Positions 45,551 to 56,778 of a stretch of DNA of 64,000 nt are shown here, one piece after another (within the stretch, counting starts at the first letter, position 1; each line of letters starts with the position of its first letter). This stretch comes from Dendrocalamus latiflorus (lineage: Eukaryota; Streptophyta; Magnoliopsida; Poales; Poaceae), in contig CM029622.1 in the NCBI GenBank assembly GCA_017311315.1, forward strand, positions 16,069,100-16,133,099. Reading direction: 5' to 3'. The position numbers and the translations under genes are program-made. The notes under the pieces were generated by a model, which was not told the DNA's origin, ran no database searches, and saw only the letters and a program-made list of their open reading frames with translations.

Positions 45551-46084
45551 CGCTCTTCGTGACAAGGGAAGAAGAAGCAGGGAAAGGAGCAACTGGCGTG
45601 ACAATTAGCACAGGCGGAAGTAAAGCGGCAGATCAAGAAGCCAAGCAAAGAAAGGGTGCCTCCACCTCAACACTAGCACCTTATAAAGGCCGCTCGCCTG
45701 TCATATGGCTCAACGCACAGACAGATCAAATTCGCAGCGATTCGGCTGCCCAAGATTTGAAAAGAAGAACCGCCGGGGCCTAGAGGGCCGTGCCGGGTAG
45801 GTGGCCAAGCAGCGCACAACGCCTCCACGCCTTCAACACGCGTCCAACTTCTCGGGGGACGAGGCGAATGGCCGCGGTCACGCAACCGCTCACATCCCAC
45901 GACGCACTAGTCGTGAGTCGCCACGTGCCCCACCTGCAGAATGGCAGACTGCACGACGCGACAGCCTGACTTCTGCCAGGCCAGGCGTCGGCGTGATTCC
46001 AGCCGCCCTTAAAAGCGCACTACCAGACTGCAAGGTCGCAACAGCCCCGGAGCGCAACCATACCGGCGCCAAGCTCCAATCTCA
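45551..46084. promoter_or_regulatory. Region upstream of the Tat antisense gene
   Basis: About 530 bp between the antisense ATG and the 67-bp array. TTATAAAGG at 45680-45688 reads CCTTTATAA on the minus strand, so a TATA-like site lies about 130 bp upstream of the antisense ATG. This is the likely promoter position. Confidence 0.45.
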
Positions 46085-47062
46085 GCGCGGGGACGGAGCG
46101 CGCGCGTCCACTTCGAGTTAGGCGCCAGCCTCCGCTGCCACCCGTTCGAAGGGTAGGGGACGGAGCGCGCGCGTCTACTTCGAGCTAGGCGCCAGCGTCC
46201 GCTGCCACCCGTTCGAAGGGTAGGGGACGGAGCGCGCGCGTCTACTTCGAGCTAGGCGCCAGCCTCCGCTGCCACCCGTTCGAAGGGTAGGGGACGGAGC
46301 GCGCGCGTCTACTTCGACTTAGGCGCCAGCCTCCGCTGACACCCGTTCGAAGGGTAGGGGACGGAGTGCGCGCGTCTACTTCGAGCTAGGCGCCAGCCTC
46401 CGCTGCCACCCGTTCGAAGGGTAGGGGACGGAGCGCGCGCGTCTCGGCTTCGACTTACGCGCCAGCCTCCGCTGACACCCGTTCGAAGGGTAGGAGACGA
46501 AGCGCGCGTGTCTCGGCTTCGACTTACGCGCTAGCCTCCGCTGCCACCTGTTCGAAGGGTAGGGGACGGAGCGCGCGCGTCTCGACTTCGACTTAGGCAC
46601 CATCCTCCGCTGCCACCCGTTCGAAGGGTAGGGGACGGAGCGCGCGCGTCTCGGCTTCGACTTAGGCGCCAGCCTCCGCTGCCACCCGTTCGAAGGGTAG
46701 GGGACGGAGCGCGCGCGTCTACTTCAAGTTAGGCGCCAGCCTCCGCTGCCACCCGTTCGAAGGGTAGGGGACGGAGCGCGCGCATCTACTTCGACTTAGG
46801 CGCCAGCCTCTGCTGCCACCCGTTCGAAGGGTAGGGGACGGAGTGCGCGCGTCTACTTCGAGCTAGGCGCCAGCCTCCGCTGCCACCCGTTCGAAGGGTA
46901 GGGGACGGAGCGCGCGCGTCTCGGCTTCGACTTAGGCGCCAACTTCCGCTGCCACCCGTTCGAAGGGTAGGGGACGGAGCGCGCGCACCTCGGCTTCGAC
47001 TTAGGCGCCAGCCTCCACTGCCACCCGTTCGAAGAGTAGAGGACGGAGCGCGCGCGTCTGCT
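46085..47062. repeat. Tandem array, about 14-15 units of 67 bp
   Basis: Repeat starts 46141 and 46208 define a 67-bp period. Each unit carries CCGTTCGAAGGGTAGG, GGACGGAGCGCGCGCG and CTAGGCGCCAGCCTCCGCTG. Units differ by scattered substitutions, including TACTTCGAGC versus TCGGCTTCGAC classes. The array sits just upstream of the antisense gene and close to the 3' LTR. Confidence 0.92.
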
Positions 47063-47204
47063 GCAACAAGGCAGTTTCCATCCCAGACCTCAGGCTCCCC
47101 AGCCACAAGCTTGGAGACATTCACAGGCCGCAGGGGACGGAGGGGGCCAAAGGACTCGGCGGCATGGCTTCGGCCCTGTGAAGCCCTTCACCATGAGAGG
47201 CTCC

Positions 47205-47453
47205 TGTCGTAGGGGTGGCCCCCACCTAAACCTAGCAGGCCTGGTAGGAGATTATAAGGCCCAGAATGGGCCATGTGTAATGACATAACTGCCCCCAGAG
47301 GGGATAACCAGATGTAAGGGTATAACTGTAAAAGCACTCCTCATGTGTATATATATATATGAGTACAAGCCATGGGGAGGACCCAGGCCATTACATTCAT
47401 CTTCATCACTCTCCACTACCATCTCTCTCTCTGTTTGGTCTGTAGCCACAACA
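47205..47453 (+). repeat. 3' LTR of the Tat element
   Basis: 249 bp, TG...CA, nearly identical to 35447-35697. Visible differences are one fewer AT unit and a C/T change about 25 bp from the start. GTGAT follows at 47454-47458. Confidence 0.92.
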
Positions 47454-48660
47454 GTGATATTATTAATGGCACGATAATCAACACACATTCTCTATGTATC
47501 ATTTTTCTTAGGAACAAGAATTACATAAACAATATAAGGATTAAGATTTTCACGTACATATCTTTTCTCAAATAGCTCTTGCACTTGGCGTTAAATTTAT
47601 TTGGTTTCCTCCGGATTGGTATGGTATGGTGGACGGTTTGGAAGTGATGCGCTGGGAACTAGATAATTTGATGCTCTATTCTGCACAATGGTGGAAGTCC
47701 CACTGGCATGTTCTCTAGAAACACGTCATCAAATATCTGTAAAAGAGAGGAAACACCACTAGGAAGAGAGGTTAAGTCATTAGTTGAAATCAAAACAGTT
47801 GCATATTTGTATGCAAGCACAAATTACACTTTTGATGGGTCATTGCTCACATCTTTTAAATCTGATTTTGTGGCTAACATAACCTTTCCTTCCCCACTCT
47901 TACTTTTTCCTCTCATATTTGGCTTATGGCTCTCACCCACCGATATGTGGAACTCTCTCTTTTCTTTCTTTTTACTCTCATTTTCAAGAAGTTTTTCTTT
48001 GCTGAAATTCAGCATGTATTTGAGTAGGAGTCATTGGATTAAGTTCTTTCATCTTTTCCTTCCACTTAAAAGCATATCTATTAGAATGACCATCATGTTG
48101 CACACTTTTATCATATTGCCATGGCCTTCTAACACAAATGACAAACTATTATAGGCACCATATCACACTCAATGGTGTCCTCATAATCACCAATTTTGAA
48201 AGTAACATGCACCATAAACTGGACCTTTACATCCCCACATTTGCTAAAACCATTACACATGATATGGACGTAGATGTTTCAGCATCTTTAGACTAAGCTT
48301 TTCACATAATTCAGCACTAGCCAAGTTATGACAACTAACATCATCAATAATAAGTTTGATTACCTCGTTATTTACCTTGGCTTGTGTTTAAAACAAGTTG
48401 AACCGCTGCGGATGTGCATCTCCTTGGGCAAGCATGCTCAAATTTTTGGTGACTACTAGTGCCTCTCCCGTTTTATAATGCAATATATCAACCTCTTCAT
48501 TGTCATCCGATGCATCCTTATATCTCTCCTCTTCATGACCGAGCTCAACCTCATCTTCACTTGCACATTCATACTCTCCATCTTCCGTCGCAAGCATAAC
48601 TCGGTTATTGGGACATCCCCTAGAACAGCATGAGGAATGTCTTCCTCAACAGTGAGCTGC
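47454..48660 (-). pseudogene. Old Ty3/gypsy element, part 2: protease region and RT N-terminus
   Basis: The frame MCVDYRAINNIT (RT) breaks exactly at the Tat insertion and matches up with the piece at 33961-35446. Upstream on the minus strand are the RT N-terminal region (LFEKRYVRENLNPYIVYVIL, with a TAG where Trp is expected), an acidic linker (DGEYECASEDEVELGHEEER) and protease-like sequence. Gag is missing and many stops are present. The junction with copia sequence is near 48655-48665. Confidence 0.75.
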
Positions 48661-49752
48661 ATGAGGAAGTTTATATGCAGCCATCACCAGGGCATTCTGT
48701 TACAAATGGTTTGGTTTGTTGCCTTCGCCAATGTCTTTATGGCCTCAAGCAAACTCCTTGTGCTTGGTTTGATTGTTTTTTTTTCTGTTGTCACTGTAGC
48801 TGATTTCTCTGCTAGTGCTCATAATTCTGCTCCTTTTGTCCACACTTCACCTAATGGTCGGACGCTTCTTTTATATGTTGATAATATGATCATTACTGGA
48901 GATGATTCTTAGTATATTACTTTTGTCGAGGAGCATCTTAGTGCATAGTTTCTCATATCTGATTTGGGTCCTATTCACTACTTTTTTTGGAATTAAGGTT
49001 ATTTCTGTGCCTGAGGGTTTCTATCTGTCCCAAAAAAGTATATTCAAAATCTTCTTAATCATGCTTCTCTTATTGATCAACGCACAACTGATACTCCCAT
49101 AGAGCTTAATGTTTATCTTCGGTCCACTGATGGTGAGCCTCTTACTGATCCTACTCGCTATCATCACCTTGTTTGAAGTCTTGTTTACATTGGTGTCACT
49201 CATCTTGACATTTCATATCTTATGTATATCTTGATTCAGTTTGTCTCTGCTTCCACTCAGCTGCACTATAGTCATCTTTGTGTCCTATGATATCTTCGTG
49301 GAACCATCACTCGCCATCTCTTTTTCCCTCACTCTAGCTCTTTACAACTCTAAGCATATTTTGATGCCGCCTGGGCTAGTGATCACTCTGATCGCCGGTC
49401 TCTCTCTGTCTATTGTATTTTTCTTAGTGGTTCTCTCATTTCTTAAAAGATTAAGAAACTGACAACAGTTTCTCATTTGAGTGCTGATGATGAGTTGCGA
49501 GCTATGCCTTTGTTGACTACAGAGGTTACTTAGTTGCGGTAGTTACTTAAGGATTTTGGTGTTTCTGTTTTTGCACCGACTTCTTTTTTGTCTGACAGTA
49601 CATGTACTATTAGCATTGTTAAAGATCCGGTGAAGCACAAGCTTACCAAGTATATTGGTGTTGATGCTACCTACACGAGGACACATATGCATGATCAGGT
49701 TGTTGTTAGATGTGTTAGTGTTGATGCTTTCTGCACCATAAGTTTGAAGGGG
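48655..49752 (+). pseudogene. Ty1/copia pol remnant: RT and RNase H C-terminus
   Basis: Plus-strand frames show the copia RT YVDD box (LLLYVDNMIITGDDS), SDLGPIHYFFGIKV, VYIGVTHLDISY and an RNase H-like end (AYFDAAWASDHSDRRSLSVY). Stops and frameshifts are frequent (for example TAG after GDDS). The 5' part is missing. The polypurine tract TGAAGGGG at 49745-49752 leads into the LTR. Confidence 0.8.
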
Positions 49753-49930
49753 TGTTAGATTGTATTTTCCATATTATATAAGGGGTTTCCTGCATATATG
49801 TCATATCTGTACTTGTATATATATGGATGCGTTGGCTTCATGATAAATATAAGTGCTATTCATAACATCATACTCATACATACAACTTTGTAAAAGACAA
49901 GTTTTGAGAAGAGGGATGTACCCTTCTAAT
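49753..49930 (+). repeat. Copia 3' LTR (end not exact)
   Basis: TGTTAGATTGTATTTTCC starts directly after a polypurine tract, as expected for a copia 3' LTR. It contains a TATATAAGG box near 49776. The right end is uncertain and no partner LTR is in the window. Confidence 0.6.
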
Positions 49931-50300
49931 TTCATTTTCCCGTTGGTCATTGACGTATCTAGAAATCGTTGCATCCTTTACTCGTTTACCACAACCACCT
50001 ACAATTTCTCTTTTCTACTATAACAATGTTTACAAAAAGAAAAAAGTATACACATCTAAAATAAAGTAAAACTATATATAGTATTAAATATTTGCTTTCT
50101 ATATGGGGATTAAATTAAGAGCTTTTTTACGGTACCTTAAAATGAATATAAACCATTCAATCTTTGTAATCTAATGGTTTAGATAAGTTTAGATTTAGTT
50201 ATACTACCATCCATATTACTAACAGTAAAATATCTACAGGGGTACAATTGTAAATGGGCGAGGTCATGGCGCATGGCCTTGGTAACGGTTTCTGTGGGTT
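49931..50300. other. AT-rich intergenic DNA
   Basis: No gene or clear repeat is seen between the copia LTR and the glycosyltransferase fragment. Confidence 0.4.
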
Positions 50301-50815
50301 GTGCTTAGTAGCCCGCCAGGCGATGAGCAGCCGGCCGATCCCAACCTCGACGCGCTCCTCCCAAAGGGCTTCCTGGACCGGACCAAGGACAGGGGGCTAG
50401 TGGTCAAGTCCTGGGCGCCGCAGCGGCACGTGCTGCAGCACGTCGCGGTGGATGAGTTCGCAACACAATGCTGGTGGAACTCAATTCTGGAGGCGATCAT
50501 GGAGGGTGTGCCCATGCTGGGGTGGCTGCTGTACGCGTAGTAGCGGATGAACAGGGTGTTCTTGGTGGAGGAGATGCGGTTGGCCATGGCGGTGGAAGGC
50601 TGCGAGGAAGGAGCAATCATGACGGCTGAGGAGATCGAGGAGAAGGTCAGGTGGCTGATGGATTCAGGCGGTGGGAGGGAGCTCCAGGAGCGGACGCTAG
50701 TGGCCATGACGGAGGCGAAGGAGGCGCTGAGTGACCCGGGGGGGGGGGGGGGGTCCTTGCTAAAGCTCGTGGAACAGTGGAACGGGGGTCTAAGGCCAAG
50801 GTTACCACTTTGGTT
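50301..50815 (+). pseudogene. UDP-glycosyltransferase (family 1) C-terminal fragment
   Basis: Sequence from LDALLPKGFLDRTKDRGLVV through the PSPG sugar-donor box (KSWAPQRHVLQHVAVDEF) to MNRVFLVEEMRLAMAVEG and KVRWLMDSGGG is typical of plant UGTs. Key box positions are lost: the HCGWNS core reads QCWWNS, and the final acidic/Gln pair is replaced by two adjacent TAG codons (50538-50543). The N-terminal half is absent. A run of 16 G (50738-50753) near the C-terminus is probably slippage. No in-frame start exists. It is a dead gene fragment. Confidence 0.85.
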
Positions 50816-51740
50816 TAGTGCAATAGGTACTGCTCTGAAAAGGATCTCTGTGTTTGTTTGTTTGCATGTCATTGTTGGTTTACTTCTTTTCCCAAAACAA
50901 AAGTTTATAATATCTTCACAAATTAACGGTCATATTTTATTTCTACTACTATATTTTTACTATCAGTATAGTAAAAAATCCAAAATTAACTCCCTAAATA
51001 AAGCCATGTAATTAAAGTATACTCAAATAGTGTGCCATAATCTTTGAGCAAAGGAACCACCATTCTGTCAGCTTGCAGAATTACTGTGTGTAATTGCAGC
51101 CCTATTACTCACATCAAGACTAGATGAGAAGCTAGTCTATGTAAATATCCCTGGAAAGGATTTTTTTTTTGTTCCAGCTATTTCAAACCAAATCCTATCA
51201 GTTTTCACCACATCACACCAACATGCTAGTTAAAACATGGACAATATTTTGGACTAATTAACCAATAAATTGAAGTGCCTCAGAGGTTGAGTCCCCGTAT
51301 CAGCATGCAAAGGACATACCAAAACTCAAGACTAGTAATTTCCATTTGAGACTACTGATTCATACCTGTAAGGCTATAACAGCATCCCAAAACAGGTAAA
51401 AACAAGACGAAAATTGCAAGTTCTATATGCGAACTTGTCATCTCAGGAGGTAAGATACGCAGAATACTCAAGTTGGTAACACGTGTGCAGCTTGCTGTAA
51501 GCATAAGAATCAAATGACTCAAGAATATCCAGGTCAGGAAAAAATAACAGCATTATCCTTCAGAATTTCAGATGATTCAGATCAACAAAGGTATTTAATA
51601 ATATGTAATGCACACACATTTGAAGGATGTGAGGATATGATGTTGAGGAACACCTCATCTGTCACCAATAAAATTGAGGAAGCCTTTTTTCAAGATAGAT
51701 AGGAATATAGGTAACCCAGAAGTAAAGCTTTTTCTCACTT
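50816..51740. other. Intergenic DNA upstream of the EF-hand gene
   Basis: No supportable gene. The DNA is AT-rich; any promoter elements of the EF-hand gene other than the TATA box at 51761 are not evident. Confidence 0.4.
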
Positions 51741-51759
51741 GACATATGGACCCAAACCC

Positions 51760-51768
51760 ATATAAAAG
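51760..51768 (+). promoter_or_regulatory. TATA box of the EF-hand gene
   Basis: ATATAAAAG lies 35-43 bp upstream of the ATG at 51803. It places transcription start near 51790, downstream of the earlier in-frame ATG at 51746, and so supports the shorter protein. The 5' UTR would be very short. Confidence 0.5.
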
Positions 51769-51802
51769 CAGGAACCATTGCAACCTTCAAAAAAAAACCT
51801 TT

Positions 51803-52120
51803 ATGGCACTACCAAGTGAAACTCTAAAAACACCAGTCATGCACTGCAGGGCTCTGATCTATCCTCCTCCTGGCATGACACTTGACGAATTCAAGAAGTG
51901 GCTCAAGAAGTTCGACACCAACAATGATGGTCGGATAAGTGGAGCTGAGCTCCGTGAGGCCATCCGCAGCCGAGGTATCGGGTTTAGCACTTGGTGGAAG
52001 AGTATTTGGGCTCTTCATCAGGCTGACAAGGATAGGAATGGCTACATAGATGACTCTGAGATTGAGAATCTTGTTATCTTTGCCCAGAAAGTTCTGGGCA
52101 TCAAAATTACTGCCTGGTAG
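51803..52120 (+). CDS. CCD1-like EF-hand calcium-binding protein, 105 aa
   Basis: A single intronless exon. Two canonical EF-hand loops are present: DTNNDGRISGAEL (about residues 34-46) and DKDRNGYIDDSEI (about residues 71-83). Both keep the acidic/polar ligands at positions 1, 3, 5, 9 and the Glu at 12. The leader MTLDEFKKWLKKFD and the ending LVIFAQKVLGIKITAW match the grass CCD1 family, first described in wheat as an elicitor-responsive calcium-binding protein. It has no signal peptide and is likely a cytosolic calcium sensor. An in-frame ATG at 51746 would add 19 residues, but the TATA box lies between the two ATGs, so 51803 is preferred. Confidence 0.85.
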   Translation: MALPSETLKTPVMHCRALIYPPPGMTLDEFKKWLKKFDTNNDGRISGAELREAIRSRGIGFSTWWKSIWALHQADKDRNGYIDDSEIENLVIFAQKVLGIKITAW

Positions 52121-53304
52121 TTCCATGAACTCATCCTTGCACTAGTGAATAGCAGCTAGCATGCAAGTTACTACCTTTTCCCTTTTATACTGTAGCTTCA
52201 ACTTGACAAGCAACAACTCCTGGATAATGTGTAAAAGCATGAGAAAGTGTACTATGCAGTTATCAGTGTTTCTGTGCTAGTAGTTTGGTTTGATAATTAT
52301 AATGAATGGAAGATGAAGCTAAGTTCCTTCATGCCTATTGTTCGATATAATTCCCATCGCCCATTGAGGTGACAAGTGTTCTTTTCTTTCTTTTGTTTGA
52401 GCATGTCCATCTTCACAGAAGTAAAGTTGCTTGTAGAACACATTTAGGCTATACATACAAGGAATTTGGGAAATCTTCCTCTTTTCCTTCCAGGATAAGA
52501 TTGACAAGTACCAAATGACAAGCACATACTTTAGAATTATATTAAAAGTTCAATAACAATAATTTAAGTACAAAAGGAAAAAACTTCCAATAAAAAAGGA
52601 ATAAATATTTGTTAGAAATTGTGAGTACAATGATACAATACAACTGTAGAATTGTGGTATGAATACAAAAAATATGTTAGTTGTGGGCCTCCTGGCTATA
52701 CACATGGCAAAGAATAAGAAAAGGAAAGGAAAGAAAATGGTCATAGTGAAAGATTCAACAAGGGGGAAAGCATCACATAAGAAATTAGGAAATTCACGTA
52801 TAACCTTATGATCAATAACCACACAGCGTGACCTGAGAAAAGTCTAGGTTTGAACTAAAAAAGGGCTCTGTGACTGGCATTGACAAATGAACCAAGTCTG
52901 AGCTCATGCGAACTTGCTAATCAATGGCAGGGGCCAGCACACCTTAAGGCCACTGGTTCAGTTGAACTGAGAGATCAGTTGTGGTTTCTTCAAATAAATA
53001 GATTGTACCTTCTACAAAATTACTGTTTTGATGCCATAAATCTTTATCATCTGTACAAGTGACCATTTTGATCCTTCAATTTGAAAGGAATTAGTCACGA
53101 AAATTCCTGAGTCTGTTTACCACTGATTGATGGATGACGATAGATGATCGTGACAAGTCTGCTTATTTGCTTGAGCTGTTGTGAGTGATATTAGCGTGTA
53201 TGAACTGAAGTATAAAAAACGTTGAGGAAGACTACTTGGGCACAGGTTGGACTGTATATTGAGAATCTGGAAATAAGAAGTGAATTGGGATTCAGCATTT
53301 ATTC
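52121..53304. other. Intergenic DNA between the EF-hand and PP2C genes
   Basis: The two genes converge, so both 3' UTRs should lie here. No other gene or clear repeat is seen. Confidence 0.4.
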
Positions 53305-56300
53305 TCATAATGGATAGTGTAAAAAGATTTCAAGTCTTTGGTTAAAGACATTCATACTTCTGGAATGCAGCTTCCCTTCCATAGCCTCCTTTTTCACTTG
53401 ACAGGATGAACATAGAAAAGGACCACCCCATGGGTCAACCCTTGAATGTTTCAGCATGTTACCATGAACAGAAATTCCCTCACCAGGTTTCATCTCCAAT
53501 TGGCAGACTGCACAATCATGCAGTTTGAACATATTTTGTGCTGGATAATTTATATTCAACCTGTGAACCAGTCAAAAGGGTTTAGCTGCATTTTATGAAA
53601 TCATATGCATATGTATATTCCATGTGCAAATCTTAATGGAGAAAAAAAATCATCAATTATATGATTCAGAATAATTAAGGGCTCATGAGCTCGATTAATA
53701 GAAGATAATTCTTCAAAACAAGGGATTTGTTTAAAGAAAGGGGAAGAGATTCCTTGTTTCAGCAGAACAAAGTCACCACTATCACCTAGACCCTTTGACA
53801 AATAAAAGTAACATAACGAGCAGGCATATCGACAAGTGAAACTGGCAACTAAGAGGACATATCTGAGAATTATACACTAACCATAATATAGTATAGTAAT
53901 GCATGTTCCCAATATATATCCTTTAATAATTAAATATCCAATGTCTCCTGTGGATTAAAGAAATGCTAACCTTTGAGCAAGCATTGCAGAGCCCTCCTCA
54001 TATATTTCCTCCACGACATCAGGTTCTAAACATCCTCTGTCCATCTGATCTTCAGACAATTCATCAGAGGGCCTCCGACGGAACAAAGCTTTGATGCCTC
54101 CTTTCCCATGCCTCTTTAATGGAGGGCTTAACCTTTCTGGAGGTAATATGTCAACTACTATGCAAGTAGTATCATCTCGTAGTCCCTTTGAACTCACAGC
54201 TTCCTACATAAGAAAATCATGCGTCATAAGCATAGCTAAAACATGCACTACCAGGAATTCCCAGGATACACCTGGGATTTAAAGAGATTTCAGTACTTTA
54301 ACAATTCGATTAGCAGCAGCTTCAGCTGGCAGCCCCCTGGTGTAGTTCAGAGCTTCTTGAAAGCGCAGTGCATCCCAGACACCATCACTAGCAATGACAA
54401 GCCGCCCTCCAGCATTGGACAACTGCAATAAGTTTTGATGCATTGATTCTCATCTAAACCAAGAGCTATAGGTTTATGAAATTAGCAGTCTTAAGCTGAG
54501 ATATCATTGTTCTTTATGATTGGTGTCAGCTATTATCTAATAACAAGGCAAAATCTTTTCCACCACTGCATTGATATAAAAAGTGCACATGGATTGCACA
54601 CCTTTACTTGCTTCACATGTGGGACAGGAACTATAAATTCTCCAACATCGATATCACCAATTGACCTTGATAAACACAATCCGCCTGGCCAGCATCTGAG
54701 TGGACCAATCTGAATAATGATTGCAGAGGAAAAAAGTGAATTCAAAATTGTCCTTGAAATTATCATCTGTTCACTTATGTTACAGTAGGGTATATTGAAG
54801 GGGGGAAAAGTAAATGAACTACACGACCTAGCAGATGACTGTTAACTTGGTAACTGGCAAACATACATAAGCACAAAGAACATACCCCAGCACCTCCAGC
54901 AATATTTATTCTCCCAACTTCACCACCACTTGCTGTTACGCGCTCCACCCTGCAGTTACGGACCTTAGGTTAACCATAAGTCTGAGGCTATTACAGGCAT
55001 AAAAACTAAGCCTGGATGTATGAACATACTCCTCTTCATTGGCATCTAGGCGGTGATCAGCTGACAAAAAATATACTGAACCTTCAGCAGATTCTAGAAT
55101 ACAGCGCGAATCACCAACTGATGCTACAGTGACAACCCATCCGTCTATTATAACAAAAGTCACAGTGGTCCCTGAACGTGCCGCTGAAAACATTGTAACA
55201 GTCAGTATACAGGGGCGGACCCAAAGAGGGGGGAGTGAGGGCCCAGGCCGTCACTCAATTCGCAGGAACTCAGGTATATAGCACAAGATTTAATGCTAGT
55301 GCCCCCACTCAGCCCAACTAAAAGGCCCTCACTCATGCTAAAATTATGAATGAGAACAATTCAGCATACTATGTGTATTGTTATGCCCCCTCTCAGATTT
55401 TGTCCTGGGTCCGCCCCTGTCAGTATACACTGCAGTGCAACAATACTGAGGATGGCATGATATATAAGCAGCTAAATCATGAAGGCGTTAAGCTATGCAG
55501 CAAACAGTAATACAGTATGCTTTGTAACGATTGTACCGCCATTGAGTATCACTTTACGATGGAAAATAAACATGCATAACTGCATCCTATTTAACAAAAA
55601 AATAATTCCACTTGTAAGCATGTGAAAGTGTGAATAAAGGGGGAAAATATTTGTCCAAACTCCAACGAAGGGGGAACATGATAATGAACAAAAAACAGCA
55701 AACCTCTAGTTTATGGATCATGTGTAAACAAATCATCTTCATAAAGGTTATCACCTTAATGAAAGAAATATACCTTTTGTTTGGAAGTCTTTATCTGTCT
55801 TGACAAAACCTGCAACAAGTGCCCTTGGCAATGCGGCTGTCCACTCCTCACTTGTAAGATTTGGAGGCATAGCAGCCAAGACATTGTTTAAGAGATTCTC
55901 CCTGGTGTATATGGCAGCTGCAGATCCATTGTGGCCATCGAAAATCTGTAGCGAAGAGGCCAGAATAAATAATTTAAGTGAGAATAGCAACCACTTTAGT
56001 TGGTATAAGGAAAATTTTAAAATGGGAAAACAAACGAGTCTCCATTCATAGTTTAAAACTGTATCATCACAAGAATATTCCATTGTGGGTTGACTTTTAC
56101 CATTCACACTGCAGTATTTTGTGTCAAAATATCATGTTGAGTTGATACACGAAAATTACTAGGATTAAATTCATATTGCCAACTGCTGGAAGCCAGAAGG
56201 ATATAACACACAATAAGACTCTATTTGAATATTCCTAAACCAATGGTCTTCTGACCACCGAAATGGTAGACCCAAAACAGTTAAGGCCTGTAAAATATTA

Positions 56301-56778
56301 GCTGACATATGTCCCCATGTGCCTTGATGCAAACACACCGCAAAATCAGCCACAAGATTCAGACTTCAGAGGCATCATTGCAAGCTCTAGTTAGGCGTCA
56401 TAACAATTGAAATTCCTACAATACTTTTAGTTTGTCCATCTCACTGGCATCACTGCAACAAATACGCGACAAACCGAACGAGACAAATACGCCGAGCACA
56501 TTAATGCAATTGAACACAAGAAAGAAATAAGAACACAGCCATTGAAGCATCACCGCAAACACCGAGATGGTGTCGTCGTCGCCTGCATTGTCACCGTCGC
56601 CCTCGCCCGGACTGCGGTGGCACTTGGCCGTGAGAAACGTGAAGTCCTCCCCTTTCTTGCTCTTGTTCGCCTCCCCGAACAGGATGTCCGGCTTCTCCAC
56701 CTTCTGGTTGCACAGCTCTCGCTTCAGGAGCACGGCCAGGGGCACACCTGACCCATCTACCTCGGCATGCACCTCCAT
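53305..56778 (-). CDS. Protein phosphatase 2C with a C-terminal cysteine-rich tail, 445 aa
   Basis: Eight coding exons on the minus strand: 56778-56554, 55945-55774, 55183-55030, 54949-54886, 54709-54602, 54422-54297, 54203-53971 and 53560-53305. All introns are GT-AG, phases close and the total is 446 codons. PP2C motifs in order are KKGEDFTFL (first metal-binding Asp), IFDGHNGSAAA, ARSGTTVTFVIIDGW, VGDSRCILES, LSADHRLDANEEEV, CLSRSIGDIDVGEFI, VIASDGVWDAL and LRDDTTCIVVDI (last metal Asp). After the phosphatase comes a basic linker (LFRRRPSDELSEDQ) and a tail with CAVCQ and CSSCQ pairs, matching plant PP2Cs of the Arabidopsis At1g47380 type. It should dephosphorylate Ser/Thr with Mg/Mn. The target is unknown and it lacks the obvious N-terminus of ABA-type clade A. 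A hAT MITE sits in intron 2. Confidence 0.88.
55210..55419. mobile_element. hAT-type MITE, 210 bp, inside a PP2C intron
   Basis: Terminal inverted repeats CAGGGGCGGACCCA and TGGGTCCGCCCCTG are flanked by the perfect 8-bp duplication TCAGTATA (55202-55209 and 55420-55427). It lies in the intron between PP2C exons 2 and 3 and does not touch splice sites. Confidence 0.9.

Larger units (their letters stand above)
35447..47453 (+). mobile_element. Tat-type Ty3/gypsy LTR retrotransposon, 12.0 kb, nested
   Basis: The order is 5' LTR (251 bp), primer binding site, gag-protease, pol (RT, RNase H, second RNase H, integrase), a 52-bp tandem array, an antisense gene, a 67-bp tandem array and 3' LTR (249 bp). 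The flanking 5-bp GTGAT duplication is perfect. The LTRs differ only by one AT unit and one C/T change that I can see, so insertion is recent. The dual RNase H and the antisense gene place it in the Tat lineage. It carries at least four coding lesions despite the young LTRs. Confidence 0.9.
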
